Below, piece by piece: positions 34,964-46,369 of a DNA stretch of 64,000 bases (the first letter of the stretch is position 1; each line of letters starts with the position of its first letter). A program made the translations under genes and the position numbers. Origin of the DNA: Spisula solida. Lineage: Eukaryota > Mollusca > Bivalvia > Venerida > Mactridae. The notes beneath the pieces were generated by a model that made no database searches, had not been told where the DNA came from, and saw only the letters and a list, made by a program, of their open reading frames with translations. The stretch lies in the NCBI GenBank assembly GCA_947247005.1, contig OX365948.1, positions 14,249,455 through 14,313,454 of the forward strand, read 5' to 3'.

Positions 34964-35430
34964 GGTAAACTATATACTGTAAACTATAATCCAGTTAGGA
35001 TCTGTTGACAGTGATGTAGCCGTTCATGTGTACACAGATGATTACAACCATTGTCTGAATAGGTAGTGCGAATATAGTTTGTTAGTTTGAAATTATGGTG
35101 TGATTGAAGGTAGCTAGCTAAAATTACTGGAATCATTGTGTTCTTGCATTGGAATTGATTATTGAAATATACCAAAAAAAACACTAACTGGTTAATATTA
35201 ACTTGTTAATATAGATGGATAGATGTTTTGACTATGAATATAGTTTCATAATTCCATCAACCAAAGCACTGTAAAATTGTAAAAAAAATTTATTCCTCCA
35301 CAAGCGGAGAAGATCCTGGTTTCTAGTGGAAGGGTTCTTCATAGGATTTTGACCAAGAAACACGTTTGGTGGGTCAGCTGCAGTATATTGAAGAACTAAT
35401 ACAATAAGCCCTTTTCAATATTATATAATT

Positions 35431-35690
35431 ATATACCCGCACAACGAGTTATAAGGGGGGTATACTGGATTCAGCTTGTCCGTCTTGTCTGTCTGTAGAG
35501 GCATTCTTGTGGACGCAACTCCTCCTACAATTTTGGCAGGATTTCGCTAAAACTTTCAGATGAACAATCTTAACATATAAATTTGCATGAAGAAAGGAAT
35601 TTACACTGCGATGAAATTTGGCAGAATTATGGCCCTTTGCTGCCGTGGGTGTATTAGTCTGCCAAATGGCGAAAGCTCTAGTAATGTTAA
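35431..35690. mobile_element. Fragment of a CCCGCACAACGAG element
   Basis: Left part TACCCGCACAACGAGTTATA, then GGATTCAGCTTGTCCGTC and, at the right, TATTAGTCTGCCAAATGG. A fuller copy with CCCCCGC termini lies at 38673-39005. No coding capacity. Confidence 0.6.
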
Positions 35691-35707
35691 TTATGTTAAT
35701 AATATAA

Positions 35708-36125
35708 GCGGATTTAGCTCAATGGTAACACACTGGACTTTCAATCCAGAGGTTGTGGGTTCAATCCCTGGCATCGGAACTTGACATTTCTGAAATATTT
35801 CTGATAGTTAACGCTATATCTGACCGTGGGTAATGCAAAGTATCTGGAAGTTCCAGGAAGCTGTATCGGTGCTATGCACCGGGAACATTAAAGAACCAGG
35901 CTGTCTATTCAAAATAAGAGCTAGGCGCACTTCTGCAGCCCTGGACATGCCTGTATCTAATGTCTCTCTCTCCCTTCAGGGGCTGTATCTGTCTTTCCCT
36001 ATTGTCAGATCATGCTGTATCTGCACTGGTAGAGGATGCACCTGCACCCTTGTGGCTGCAACACTACAATGTAAAGTGCCTTTGAATGTGTGTTCTCTTG
36101 AAAAAGGTGCTATATAAATCTGGTA
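35708..36125 (+). mobile_element. tRNA-derived SINE, second copy
   Basis: Same family as 26029-26448. Head GCGGATTTAGCTCAATGGTA, anticodon loop CTTTCAA (changed from CTGTCAA), B box GGGTTCAATCCC, body with GTATCGGTGCTATGCACCG, tail GGTGCTATATAAATCTGG. It is longer than the first in the middle (GCGCACTTCTGCAGCCC is present here, missing there). Confidence 0.85.
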
Positions 36126-36254
36126 TATTAGTTTTTTTTTATTTAACGAGTCACGTGCCTTTAAATAGCAGCCATACCTTGAGTTGATGATATACTCTGG
36201 TTAGACTGTATATAGTATACATTATACATGTTTATTGTTTATCTTATTGTACAG

Positions 36255-36356
36255 GTTAACCTTCAAGACATTGTTGAACCATATACCTCCATGAATTTTA
36301 ACTGTTTATGGAAGTTACAGTCCAGACTTCAAGAAGAGAATGTTGCTGAAACCATG
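36255..36356 (+). pseudogene. Exon-like block of copy C, open frame
   Basis: 102 nt from GTACAG to ACCATG/GTAAGC. It reads VNLQDIVEPYTSMNFNCLWK, then LQEENVAETM with no stop. Copies A and B have a TAA in the last few codons. This is the least decayed of the three. Pieces of the same block (TTTATTGAAGTTACAGTCC) reappear at 39375 and 39512. Product unknown; it lies in the collagen-like gene. Confidence 0.4.
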
Positions 36357-36505
36357 GTAAGCTATATGCTGTAATTCACCGTATCATTTTTTGTGATTGA
36401 AGCTGGCTAGTCAAATTTTATTTTGATCAGTGTGTACTAGTATTGGAATTTATTGTTGAAATATACAAAAGATAATATTAATAGTAGCTTCTTAGGATAT
36501 ATATA

Positions 36506-38219
36506 CAGTAACACCTTGTTATCTCGAGGACACATTGAGACAATCCAAATGCTCGAGATAAGCCAGATGCTCGAAATATCCGAAGTACAGGGTGTTAAAA
36601 AAGTTTGTTCTCAAATTTTTAGTTTCAATAGTTGATTTTTCTGAAGTCAGAAGAATATACAATTTTCAGGTTAAATTCGAGAGGGTTCTACCATTGCTCT
36701 TATCTTTCGAGCATTATTTGAAGTTATTTTAATAAGATATTAAAATTGTACACTGCATACAACGTTCAGATAAAATTTAGTATGAATTCAAATTTTGAGA
36801 ACAAACTTTTTTAACACCCTGTATATGATGAATTGTTGTTATGACTAAGTGTAACTGTGTTACAATGAAAATGTGTTTGATTCATGTATTTGGTTGTAAC
36901 TACGAATATCGTCATTGTTTATAGTCAAGTCTTACGCAATTTGAATCGTGATGACATTTGCCGAACTCAACAAATTGCTTATGAAAGTCATATTGAATAC
37001 TTTTACATTAAATATCTAACTCCATTTAACAGTTGTAATAGATGTTAGCACCGGCAAAAAGATAATATTACCCAAAGTGCACATAGATCCTAGTACATGT
37101 TTGAACAAACATCCAAACACAAAATCACCTTGTTCAACTTCAAACCCATTCTTTGAATCGATCAGATGACATGATAAAATAAACCCCGCATGCAAATTTG
37201 ATCCAGTTTCCAGCACAGGGATACGGCTCATTGAATAAAACATGCACTGTATTATCTATGATAATTAAGTTATTTAGGGCATTGATTTTTGACTCAATGA
37301 GTTATATCCCTGTGGTTTCCAGTTGGAATTGGGACATCAAAGCATATGGCAGTCTACTGACTTCAAACGCGCGCGACATAAAAGAAATTGCTGCTAGAGA
37401 TAGGAGTGTTACGTCAGAGTTCTATTATTATTATGTAACAGCGGTATGAATTCGCCAATCAGCGCATAATGTTGATTTAATTGACATTTAATTTTCTACT
37501 TTACAAAGTCGACAAAGTTTTCTTTGTTCAGGGTTGTTTGATAAGAATAGAAATAAATCGCGGACTTGATTTACGAAACTGTTTTTATTCAGTATCGGAA
37601 ACATGAAATTGTGGGTAAGCCTACAACTTAGGTTTTCATGAAATAGGGGAACGGAAAGGTTCTTGATTTGATTTTTACTTGCAGTTTTATAACGAACGGC
37701 GTCTAAATATTGAATAATAATGAAATAAGTTGCTACATGTACGTTGGTTTATCTTATGATAATTAAGTCTATGCGAGTCAGTACGTTCGAAGGAACGATG
37801 GTGCATTTAATAAATCTAGTTCTCGTGTATGTGTTTAAGTTCCCGTTATTGTTGTCTATTGAACTTGTTCTGAATTGCATGGGTTGTTTTAATCATGCTC
37901 ATTAATTAAATACTATTCGTGTTTAGTGTATTGAATTGAGAATACTGAAATCAATTTAAGTGTTAGGGGTAACCCTATTGTCATAAAATGTGATAATCAC
38001 GATGTGTGAAAAATACGGCTGTAACAAAATTAAATCTTGACCAGATAAAGCACACATTATCAATGAAAATTGTTGAATGGACCGACACCTGTGCTTGAAA
38101 TAGGAGTAATTGATTAATGTATAATATAGAGCAAATTGGCTGGGACTTTAAAATTTGCTTTGCTTTGAAATAGGCCGGTAGCTCGAATAATCTCTGCTCT
38201 TATTACTGAGGTTTTACTG
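36506..38219. mobile_element. Tigger/pogo-like DNA transposon with nested MITE
   Basis: 1,714 bp between TA dinucleotides (36504-36505, 38220-38221). Ends are CAGTAACACCTTGTTATC and, in reverse, CAGTAAAACCTCAGTAATA. Collinear with 13914-15250. A 234-bp MITE interrupts it at 36588-36821. No transposase frame is seen, so it is non-autonomous. Confidence 0.85.
36588..36821. mobile_element. 234-bp MITE nested in the Tigger-like element
   Basis: Inverted termini CAGGGTGTTAAAAAAGTTTG ... CAAACTTTTTTAACACCCTG, continuing inward with TTCTCAAATTTT, flanked by TA on both sides. The element at 13.9 kb is the empty site (CCGAAGTCTATGATG). This is a clean nested insertion. Confidence 0.93.
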
Positions 38220-38250
38220 TATAGTTTCAAATGCTTCATATGTTTTACAG

Positions 38251-38382
38251 GTTATCCAGGTGAAACAGGACCTCAAGGATTCATGGAACTAGTTGGTGTC
38301 CCAGTAATGGATGGGTTTCCTGATCAACCTGGTCAACCCGGTGTGCCACACTTCACAATGAAAGGAGACAGAAGAGAAAATG
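38251..38382 (+). pseudogene. Collagen-like exon, copy C, best preserved
   Basis: 132 nt, acceptor TTTTACAG, donor AATG/GTGAGT, split Gly codons. It reads GYPGETGPQGFMELVGVP, then GFPDQPGQPGVPHFTMKGD. Nine of 14 triplets keep Gly. The others are ELV, VMD, DQP, HFT and REN, four of them one base from a glycine codon. The Gly-X-Y register with a short F-T-M-K interruption is like non-fibrillar (type IV-like) collagen. It is followed by the GPPSLDSLLGWY exon at 39199. Confidence 0.8.
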
Positions 38383-38672
38383 GTGAGTTGTTGTGTTGAT
38401 ATACATTTGATTTAATTATGCCTGTTTCCCTAATTCGCTACTAGTCTGCCCTACTAGCTCAGTAAAGTGCTGGATCATCTCTAGGTGGTACAGCGTATGT
38501 TCTACTTAAACATTTACTTCAGTAAATGATAATGATAGCAGAATAAGTACCTAATTCTGATTGTCTATATATCTTCAACTCTAGGCTGCAAAGTTTTCCA
38601 AAGCATAGTGTGAACATCATTAAATTTTATTAATTCACTTATTTATTCCATCACCTAACGGCGTTCATTATT

Positions 38673-39005
38673 CCCCCGCACAACGAGTTGTAAGGGGGGT
38701 TTACTGGATTCAGCTTGTCCGTCCGTCCGTCCGTCTGTCTGTCTGTAGACGAATTCTTGTGGACGTAACTCCTCCTACAGTTTTTGCAGCATTTGCTTCA
38801 AACTTTAACAGATGAACAACCTCAACATGTAGATGTGCATAAAGGAAAGAATCTGCACTGCGACTATTTTTGACAGAATTATGGCCCTTTGTACTTTTAT
38901 GCCCTATACAATATATAGTGAACTGTTCTTGTGGACACAACTTCTCCTACAGATTTTGTGCATGAAGCAAAAAATTAGATGCAATGATTTTTGCCACGCG
39001 GGGGT
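38673..39005. mobile_element. MITE with CCCCCGC termini
   Basis: Starts CCCCCGCACAACGAGTTG and ends GCCACGCGGGGG. Contains GTCCGTCCGTCCGTCTGTCT. About 333 bp, non-coding. Same family as 35431-35690. Confidence 0.7.
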
Positions 39006-39198
39006 ATATTAGTCTGCCGAATGGTGACAGTTCTAGTTTATTTTAAATATTGATTAGTTTTACAAAGAACTCAATAATAATGTCACAAATAATCTAAAAT
39101 ATTGTGTACTGTATTGTGTAAAATATTTCACATTTTTTGGCAAAATTTTAGCATTACATGATCATGTTATGATTGTTTGTCACTGTGCTATATTACAG

Positions 39199-39302
39199 GT
39201 CCACCTAGTCTGGATAGTTTACTTGGTTGGTACCAAACTGTCTCTGGTTACCTGGTGATGCTGAGTGTCCCTGGTAGAGCAATAGATGTTACTGCTTACT
39301 AG
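39199..39302 (+). pseudogene. Collagen-like exon GPPSLDSLLGWY, copy C
   Basis: After ATTACAG the frame reads GPPSLDSLLGWYQTVSGYLV, then PGRAIDVTAY and stops at 39300-39302 (TAG). In the +1 frame it continues CVAPEENGFDGR. Same lesion region as at 26482-26692, so the frame break is older than the duplication. No downstream collagen exon is recognisable before the tandem arrays. Confidence 0.65.
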
Positions 39303-39409
39303 TAACTGTGTCGCACCTGAAGAGAATGGATTTGATGGAAGACTGTTCTCGTTGTAACATGATAACTTCACTGTTTATTGAAGTTACAGTCCAGCATGAA
39401 GTTTATGTT

Positions 39410-40330
39410 TGTTTGTTTGTTTAAGTATTGTTGATTTTTTAAAATGTTGTTGTTAAATGTTTATGGTTTTATGTTGTTTCTTTATGTTTGTTAATATACA
39501 TGTTGTTGAACTGTTTATTGAAGTTACAGTACAGCATGAAGATTATGTTTGTTAAAGTATTGTTGATTTTTTATAATGTTGTTGTTATATGTTTGTTATG
39601 GTGTTCTTTTATGTTTGTTAATATATTGTTGATTGTTGTGTAATGTTGTGTGTTATAATTTTTATGTTTGTTAATATATTGTTGTGTAATGCTGTGTGTT
39701 ATAATTTTTATGTTTGTTAATATATTGTTGTGTAATGTTGCTTGTTATAATTTTTATGTTTGTTAATATATTGTTAATTGTTACGTAATGTTGTGCGTTA
39801 TGATTTTTATGTTTGTTAATATATTGTTGTGTAATGTTGTGCGTTATAATTTTTATGTTTGTTAATATATTGTTGTGTAATGTTGTGCGTTATAATTTTT
39901 ATGTTTGTTAATATATTGTTGTGTAATGTTGTGCGTTATGATTTTTATGTTTGTTAATATATTGTTGTGTAATGTTGTGCGTTATGATTTTTATGTTTGT
40001 TAATATATTGTTACGTAATGTTGTGCATTATGATTTTTATGTTTGTTAATATATTGTTGTGTAATGTTGTGCGTTATAATTTTTATGTTTGTTAATATAT
40101 TGTGGTGTAATGTTGTGCGTTATTATTTTTATGTTTGTTAATATATTGTTAATTGTTACGTAATGTTGTGCGTTATGATTTTTATGTTTGTTAATATATT
40201 GTTAATTGTTACATAATGTTGCTTGTTATAATTTTTATGTTTGTTAATATATTGTTGATTGTTGTGTAATGTTGTGGTTATAATTTTTATGTTGTTCTTT
40301 ATGTTTGTTAATATACTTGTTGTGGTTTTT
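39410..40330. repeat. AT-rich tandem array with 46- and 53-bp units
   Basis: The unit ATGTTTGTTAATATATTG plus a TGTGTAATGTTGTGCGTT part repeats about 16-18 times. Spacings are 46 bp, or 53 bp when an extra TTAATTG/TTGATTG is present (39611, 39664, 39710, 39756, 39809, 39855 and so on). The start overlaps two echoes of the 102-nt exon-like block (TTGAAGTTACAGTCCAGC). Confidence 0.9.
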
Positions 40331-40353
40331 GTTTTATGATGATCTGTTGAAGA

Positions 40354-42590
40354 TTTAGAGTGACACATATTTTCTTGTTTATAAAATGACATTAATTATG
40401 TTGATAAGATCTTAACAAATGGACAACCGAGCCCCGTCCTCGGTTGTCCATCTGTTGTCTTTTCAATGAATGAAGTTTGTTTTTACAGAAAAGTTAGTAC
40501 TGGTTAAGAAACTGTCCAGGAAAACTGGTTAGGTGATTTCTTGAGTGGAAGTTAAAGTGACACATATGTTCTTGTTTATAAAATGACATTAATTATGTTG
40601 ATATGATCCCAACAAATGGACAACCGAGCCTCGGTTGTCCATCTGTTGTCTTTTCAATGAATGAAGTTTGTTTTTACAGGGAAGTTAGTACTGGTTAAGA
40701 AACCGTCCAGGAAAACTTCCTGGTGATTTCTTCAGTGGAAGTTAAAGTGATACATATGTTCTTGTTTATGAAATGACATTAATTATGTTGATATGATCCC
40801 AACAAATGGACAACCGAGCCTCGGTTGTCCATCTGTTGTCTTTTCAATGAATGAAGTTTGTTTTTACACGGAAGTTAGTACTGGTTAAGAAACCGTCCAG
40901 GAAAACTTCCTGGTGATTTCTTCAGTGAAAGTTAAAGTGATACATATGTTCTTTTTTATAAAATGACATTATGTTGATATGATCCCAACAAATGGACAAC
41001 CGAGCCTCGGTTGTCCATCTGTTGTCTTTTCAATGAATGAAGTTTGTTTTTACACGGAAGTTAGTACTGGTTAAGAAACCGTCCAGGAAAACTTCCTGGT
41101 GATTTCTTCAGTGAAAGTTAAAGTGATACATATGTTCTTGTTAATGAAATGAAATTAATTATGTTGATATGATCCCAACAAAAGGACAACCGAGCCTCGG
41201 TTGTCCATTTGTTGTCTTTTCAATGAATGAAGTTTGTTTTTACACGGAAGTTAGTACTGGTTAAGAAACCGTCCAGGAAAACTTCCTGGTGATTTCTTCA
41301 GTGAAAGTTAAAGTGATACATATGTTCTTGTTTATGAAATGACATTGATTATGTTGATAAGATCTTAACAAATGGACAACCGAGCCCCGTCCTCGGTTGT
41401 CCATCTGTTGTCTTTTCAATGAATGAAGTTTGTTTTTACACGGAAGTTAGTACTGGTTAAGAAACCGTCCAGGAAAACTTCCTGGTGATTTCTTCAGTGG
41501 AAGTTAAAGTGATACATTTGTTTTTGTTTATAAAATGACATTAATTATGTTGATATGATCCCAACAAATGGACAACTGAGCCTCGGTTGTCCATCTGTTG
41601 TCTTTTCAATGAATGAAGTTTGTTTTTACACAGAAGTTAGTACTGGTTAAGAAACCGTCCAGGAAAACTTCCTGGTGATTTCTTCAGTGAAAGTTAAAGT
41701 GATACATATGTTCTTTTTTATAAAATGACATTATGTTGATATGATCCCAACAAATGGACAACCGAGCCTCGGTTGTCCATCTGTTGTCTTTTCAATGAAT
41801 GAAGTTTGTTTTTACACGGAAGTTAGTACTGGTTAAGAAACCGTCCAGGAAAACTTCCTGGTGATTTCTTCAGTGAAAGTTAAAGTGATACATATGTTCT
41901 TGTTAATGAAATGAAATTAATTATGTTGATATGATCCCAACAAATGGACAACCGAGCCTCGGTTGTCCATTTGTTGTCTTTTCAATGAATGAAGTTTGTT
42001 TTTACACGGAAGTTAGTACTGGTTAAGAAACCGTCCAGGAAAACTTCCTAGTGATTTCTTCAGTGAAAGTTAAAGTGATACATATGTTCTTGTTAATGAA
42101 ATGAAATTAATTATGTTGATATGATCCCAACAAATGGACAACCGAGCCTCGGTTGTCCATTTGTTGTCTTTTCAATGAATGAAGTTTGTTTTTACACGGA
42201 AGTTAGTACTGGTTAAGAAACCGTCCAGGAAAACTTCCTGGTGATTTCTTCAGTGAAAGTTAAAGTGATACATATGTTCTTGTTTATGAAATGACATTGA
42301 TTATGTTGATAAGATCTTAACAAATGGACAACCGAGCCCCGTCCTCGGTTGTCCATCTGTTGTCTTTTCAATGAATGAAGTTTGTTTTTACACGGAAGTT
42401 AGTACTGGTTAAGAAACCGTCCAGGAAAACTTCCTGGTGATTTCTTCAGTGAAAGTTAAAGTGATACATATGTTCTTGTTTATGAAATGACATTGATTAT
42501 GTTGATAAGATCTTAACAAATGGACAACCGAGCCCCGTCCTCGGTTGTCCATTTGTTGTCTTTTCAATGAATGAAGTTTGTTTTTACAGG
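40354..42590. repeat. About 190-bp tandem array with a palindrome in every unit
   Basis: Twelve units, marked by CTCGGTTGTCC at about 40440, 40631, 40821, 41007, 41197, 41393, 41583, 41769, 41959, 42149, 42345 and 42541. Spacings are 186, 190 or 196. Each unit holds ATGGACAACCGAG, a spacer, then CTCGGTTGTCCAT, a perfect 13-bp inverted repeat (16 bp where TTG follows). The spacer is C in the 190/186 type and CCCCGTC in the 196 type. A second small palindrome, CCAGGAAAACTTCCTGG, lies about 80 bp downstream. No coding. Confidence 0.95.
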
Positions 42591-42938
42591 GAAATGTATG
42601 TAATGTTTTAGTTTACCTTGTTTTGTTGTTAGTGATGTCCTATTTAAATTGCTTTCGTAAATATCATGTTTTTTATGCAAACTAGTAATTTGTAAAAAAT
42701 AAAGTAATGTACATTATTATGAGTTCTTTTGAAAACATTACTGGATTACAAGGGAAGTATAGTGCACCTAGGATAATGTGATGTTTACAAATATTTTACA
42801 AATTACTAAAGTAAGCAGACATGGTCAGTGTTTTATTAAAACATTCCTGATAAATCAAGCACTTCAAAATTTCATGCCTTTCTCATTATCATGGGCGCAC
42901 TATAACTTATTATATTCCAGTATAAACTATGATTTGGC
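42591..42938. other. AT-rich spacer between arrays
   Basis: No gene or element recognised. The open frame at 42778-42978 runs into the next array and has no support. Confidence 0.4.
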
Positions 42939-43840
42939 ACACACTTTGATCTATACATCATTGCTCTACACACTTTGATCTATACATCATAGCTCTACTC
43001 ACTTTGATCTGTACATCATAGCTCTACACACTTTGATCTGTATATCATAGCTCTACACACTTTGATCTATACATCATAGCTCTACTCACTTTGATCTGTA
43101 CATCATAGCTCTACACACTTTGATCTGTATATCATAGCTCTACACACTTTGATCTGTACATCGTAGCTCTACACACTTTGATCTGTATATCATAGCTCTA
43201 CACACTTTGATCTGTACATCATAGCTCTACACACTTTGATCTGTACATCATAGCTCTACACACTTTGATCTGTACATCATAGCTCTACACACTTTGATCT
43301 GTACATCATAGCTCTACACACTTTGATCTGTATATCATAGCTCTACACACTTTGATCTGTACATCATAGCTCTATACACTTTGATCTGTATATCATAGCT
43401 CTACACACTTTGATCTGTATATCATAGCTCTACACACTTTGATCTGTATATCATAGCTCTACACACTTTGATCTGTACATCATAGCTCTACACACTTTGA
43501 TCTGTATATCATAGCTCTACACACTTTGATCTGTATATCATAGCTCTACACAATTTGATCTGTACATCGTAGCTATACACACTTTGATCTGTACATCATT
43601 GCTCTACACACTTTGATCTATACATCATAGCTCTACACACTTTGATCTGTACATCATAGCTCTACACACTTTGATCTGTACATCATAGCTCTACACAATT
43701 TGATCTGTACATCGTAGCTATACACACTTTGATCTGTATATCATAGCTCTACACACTTTGACCTGTACATCATAGTTCTACACACTTTGATCTGTACATC
43801 ATAGTTCTACACACTTTGATCTGTACATTATAGCTCTACA
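42939..43840. repeat. 27-bp tandem array, about 33 units
   Basis: ACACTTTGATCTGTACATCA followed by TAGCTCT repeats with an exact 27-bp period. Variants are few (TGTATATC, CAATTTGATC, AGCTATAC, AGTTCT), and several occur in spaced pairs, which suggests multi-unit amplification. It contains TGATCTGTACATCA but no longer palindrome. Confidence 0.95.
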
Positions 43841-45344
43841 GGTACCAGATGCAACTTTAATGACATCATTCTGGGCGTGGGATATTAATCAATACTTGCA
43901 CTCGGAACTGGAATATTTGTTCTATGACTGCTAAACTAGTGTTGATAATAAAAGCTAGTACATTGCTACTATGTACTATTTGAGAAATGTGACTGATCAA
44001 AATACAATTGTAGCATAAAAGTATACTAAATTACATGAGCAAAAGCAAATAATATTGAGTACCAACATTGTCACATTCTTGCTATCAAAATTGTCACTTT
44101 AAACCTCAAGAAAGAGAATTTCCTTATTTAATATTTTGAGTGCGGAGTGTGAGTATTTTTTGTAATTCCAGTCCAAGGTCAAGCTATATTACGTCAAAAA
44201 ATGCTACAACAAATTGCAATGCATTGAATCAACTAATAATCTCGGTACAGGAAGAATGACATTGCTTGACTTGCCATTTAAACACTTTGTAAACACAGGC
44301 TTTATTTAGTTGACCATTGAAAACATTCCAACAAGGAAAAAGGGAAGACACACTGGCACTACATAATTCTCTCCCCTTATATCAAGGGAAGTAACTCCTA
44401 CTACATATTTCACCCCTGAATTGCTGAGCTGGCTCGATATTAGACCAAGCTCGATATTCAAATGAGGTATGGGGCTTTAACTTTCGCTAATATCACTTAC
44501 CAAGTTGGCTCGGTATTCAACATAGCTCGATATTCGTTATAGATATTTGATAATCGATTGCTGTGCCAACTTCACTCTATTGTCTACACAAGAGAAATGT
44601 GGACGGACGGAAAGTGATCACAAAAGTTCACTCTCTCACTCATGACATGTGATGTTCCTCAACCTTTAGTAAGAAGTGTATTTGTGAAAATTATTAATCA
44701 CATGGTAAATACGGAGATAACAACTTGATCCTAACCTTTATGCATGCATGACAACCAGGGTAATAAATACAGACAAGCTGTTAAATTGTGCTATTAGAAA
44801 TTCTCTGTACTTTACATATTAAATTGTTAATGACAACTGCACTTCCTGCACCTTTTGAACATATTTTCGTTGAAATACTCGTCCATTGCAGTTACAGACG
44901 TGCCAAAAAACACTTGAGGGCCCAAAGATAATGATGCCAGCTTGTGTACAAGTACACTCCAATGGTATGTGTATGAAAAGCCCTTTTACCATAGGTTTTT
45001 TGTTGTCTAGCAACACAAATGTATACCATATTGTCCAATTTTAACATCTTATTCTGCTTCATAACTCATCAAGCATTAAATTGATAAGTATATAGAACAT
45101 ACACAGATGTTTTTCAAAATTTTTAATAATATACCATCAAATCCTAACATGAAAACGTCACTTTCTTAAAAATGCACTTTAAACGTTTCTAGAAGTGAGG
45201 TTTATAAAAAATGTTAAATTATGGCATATGATGTATCATAAAAGATTTAAAGCCTCTACTTTAAAATGGTATATCCGGATTTTATGTATTGCTAATGTTA
45301 AAAAAGTTATTAAGCTACGAAACTGTAACATATATTTTGGGACA
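43841..45344. other. No gene recognised
   Basis: Mixed AT-rich sequence. At 44430-44550 CTCGATATTAGACC, CTCGATATTCAAATG and CTCGGTATTC resemble sub-terminal parts of Tigger-like elements, but ends were not found. Confidence 0.35.
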
Positions 45345-46026
45345 CCAGCTTTGCGTTGGAACGACGTTCGGCAAGGGGTTTCCAGCCAATATCAGCAATC
45401 ATCTGGCTGGTGCTGCTTGTAGTGCGGTAGTCCCCTTTGACAAATTGTGCCGCGCGGCGCTGGACAGCCTCCAGTTGACTCATACTGGACCTCGTATGCG
45501 GGTCCCAGGCAGTACTGGCGTACTCAAGGGTTGGCCTGACAAGCGTCTGATAGCATTGTGCCTTAATCTGTTGAGGACAGCTTGTCAGGTTTCTTCTCAG
45601 GAAAGCGAGACTGTTGTTTGCCTTCTTTGCCGTGGTAGCAACATGGGTGTTGAAGGAGAGCTTCTCATCTATGTATACCCCCAAGTACTTGCCCCCTGTC
45701 ACAACCTGCAGTTCGCTGCCGTGAATGAAGTATGGCGTCTTGATGGGGATTCTCTTCCTGGTGATGTTTATGACCTCGCATTTGGATGGGTTGAATGACA
45801 TCAACCAATCACGCTCCCACTGCTGTAACCTGTCCAGGTCATCTTGTAAGGCTTTGGCATCTTCTGTAGTGCGAATTGTCCTGTACAAGAGACTATCGTC
45901 AGCGAACAAGCGGGATGTGGATGTTGACCGAAGTGGGAGGTCATTGATGTACAGCAGGAAGAGGAGGGGTCCAATGACTGATTCCTGGGGTACGCCGGAG
46001 CTAAACAGTAAACGAACAGAGAACAT
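45345..46026 (-). pseudogene. Non-LTR reverse transcriptase fragment
   Basis: On the minus strand from 46026 the frame reads SSGVPQESVIGPLLFLLYIN, then RLFADDSLLYR (intact catalytic F-A-D-D), SFNPSKCEVI, GGKYLGVYIDEKLSFNTH and TLVRPTLEYASTAWDPHT. These are the RT palm, thumb and following region of a CR1/Jockey-type element. The fingers and endonuclease are missing at the 5' side. Homology stops at about 45345 after AERRSNAKLVS, so both ends are truncated. VPQGS is changed to VPQES. The frame is open throughout the fragment (about 225 codons). Confidence 0.88.
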
Positions 46027-46369
46027 ACAAATATATATGTAGTTTATAGTTTAAATAGATATAAATTCCCTAACCTAGGTAATTAACACATGTGAAACTG
46101 TCAAACACAACACTCACATAAAATTAACTAAAAACATATTAACAATTATTAACCCAACTTATGTTTGTTAAACTGTGTATTCAAGGTATAACATAAGTTT
46201 CCAAGTATTTCTATAATTATTGATTTTTATTAATAATTATCTATATATCTCTAAAAAATAAAAACACAGTTATGGAAATAAACATTTACAGTATCTTTTA
46301 ACATATTAATGATATTTATAAACTCAAAACACAAATTTAAAGAATATCTCTACCTATCATTGTTTTTCA

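Noticed and set aside
42939..43840. CRISPR-like array of 27-bp repeats
   Set aside because: Repeats are directly adjacent without spacers; it is a minisatellite.
45289..45798. 169-codon plus-strand open frame
   Set aside because: It is the antisense shadow of the RT fragment read on the minus strand (45345-46026).
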